Origin: Pseudomonadota bacterium
GTDB taxonomy: Bacteria > Myxococcota_A > UBA796 > SXON01
Assembly (NCBI GenBank): GCA_005776735.1
Contig: SXOM01000491.1
Location: 1-6,698 of the forward strand
DNA: 6,698 nucleotides
Reading direction: 5' to 3'
Shown piece after piece: positions 4,860 to 6,698 of this stretch. The first letter of the stretch is position 1, and each line of letters starts with the position of its first letter. The notes below the pieces were generated by a model. That model worked only from the letters and a program-made list of their open reading frames with translations. It was not told where the DNA came from and did not search any database. The position numbers and the translations under genes are program-made.

Positions 4860-5451
4860 CAGGCGGTCTTGGGCTTGCGCACCCACGCCACGGCGCCGAG
4901 TACCCCCACCAGCGCGACCGCCGCGGGCAAGATCGTCGAGAGGCCGTTGGTCTCGAACCACGCGCGGAGGCGCCCCACGCCGTCGGCCTCGGGAGCGTCG
5001 GGCTCGACCACCGAGGACCGGGACTCGCGCGTGTTCAAGCGTGCGATCTGCTCCTTGTCGCCGGGGCGCAGGCGCCCGTCGGTGTAGGTGGCGACCGGCT
5101 GGTACCAGGCGAACTGCTCGAAGACCGCATGGTGGGCCGGGACCGGGCTCTTGCGACCCCGTCGCGCCCGCACGCCGTCGCCCAACAGGCGCTTGTCGTC
5201 GCCGTTGAGGAGCGCCACCTGCGCGGGGTCGAACGGCGTGTCGGCCCGGTGCAACATCCACAACGCCAGCGCCCGGCTGAGCCGTCCGTCGGTCGGTGTC
5301 TCTGCCAGCGCGGTCACGAGCACATCCGCGCCGTCCGTACGCTCGATCAGGCAGTCGTAGGCGGCCTTCTTGCCCTCGGCACGCACCTCGGCGGCCGCCG
5401 TCGCGGGGTCGCAGTCGGCGAAGGCGAGGCCCACCCAGAGCCAGAGCGCGC

Positions 5452-5455
<4 letters not shown>
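4859..5455 (-). CDS. Uncharacterised small periplasmic protein with C-terminal membrane anchor
   Basis: I do not recognise a family. The 198-residue product begins with a short hydrophobic stretch ending 'VGLAFA|DCD', a plausible signal-peptidase I site after A13. Two cysteines (C15, C35) could form a disulphide outside the cytoplasm. Residues 15-105 look mostly helical; 'FEQFAWYQPVATYTDGRL' (112-129) is aromatic-rich and leads into a charged region. A clear hydrophobic segment at about 173-191 is followed by RKPK, so the body should face the periplasm with a short cytoplasmic tail. ATG 5455 is chosen because it overlaps the glpK stop as ATGA. An in-frame GTG at 5479 would add eight residues (MGLRGRQG) and give the signal peptide the basic N-region it otherwise lacks, so it is a serious alternative. 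Its stop overlaps the ydcF-like start, placing it in the middle of the operon. Confidence 0.7.

Positions 5456-6698
<1,243 letters not shown>

Overview
The window is very GC-rich (visibly about 70% or more), with long open stretches in several frames. The only AT-leaning stretch is the short divergent promoter between the two genes near 1.2-1.3 kb. Codon use, the short gene-to-gene overlaps and the protein repertoire suit a high-GC free-living proteobacterium-like organism, perhaps a Myxococcota/deltaproteobacterial lineage. That assignment is an inference from style, because no rRNA or other taxonomic marker is present.

Layout from left to right: (1) the first 35 codons of the E2 subunit of 2-oxoglutarate dehydrogenase (lipoyl domain start), minus strand, leaving the window at its left edge; (2) a 249-bp gap with a strong hairpin; (3) an NmrA-like NAD(P)-binding reductase, minus strand; (4) a divergent intergenic region with tandem 14-bp direct repeats and an overlapping palindrome; (5) a LysR-type regulator, plus strand; (6) a complete M20-family N-carbamoyl-L-amino-acid hydrolase / allantoate amidohydrolase-like enzyme, plus strand; (7) a 726-bp gene-free region built from two roughly 100-bp repeats in the order A1-B1-A2-B2, plus several perfect hairpins; (8) a minus-strand, translationally overlapped cluster, in transcription order glycerol kinase (5' end cut by the right edge), a small predicted periplasmic protein with a C-terminal membrane anchor, and a short YdcF/DUF218-family protein.

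Functional logic: the LysR regulator most likely controls the divergent reductase and itself through the repeats between them. The downstream hydrolase may share its transcript or have its own start. The glpK cluster joins a soluble glycerol kinase to two envelope-associated proteins whose start and stop codons overlap, so co-expression is very likely; what the latter two do is unknown. The most unusual part is the A/B repeat region between the convergent hydrolase and ydcF-like genes. The two copies are 96-97% identical, and the first A-B pair is interrupted by about 200 bp that contains two perfect hairpins. No tRNA, rRNA, CRISPR array, transposase or integrase was seen, and nothing here amounts to a demonstrable new system.
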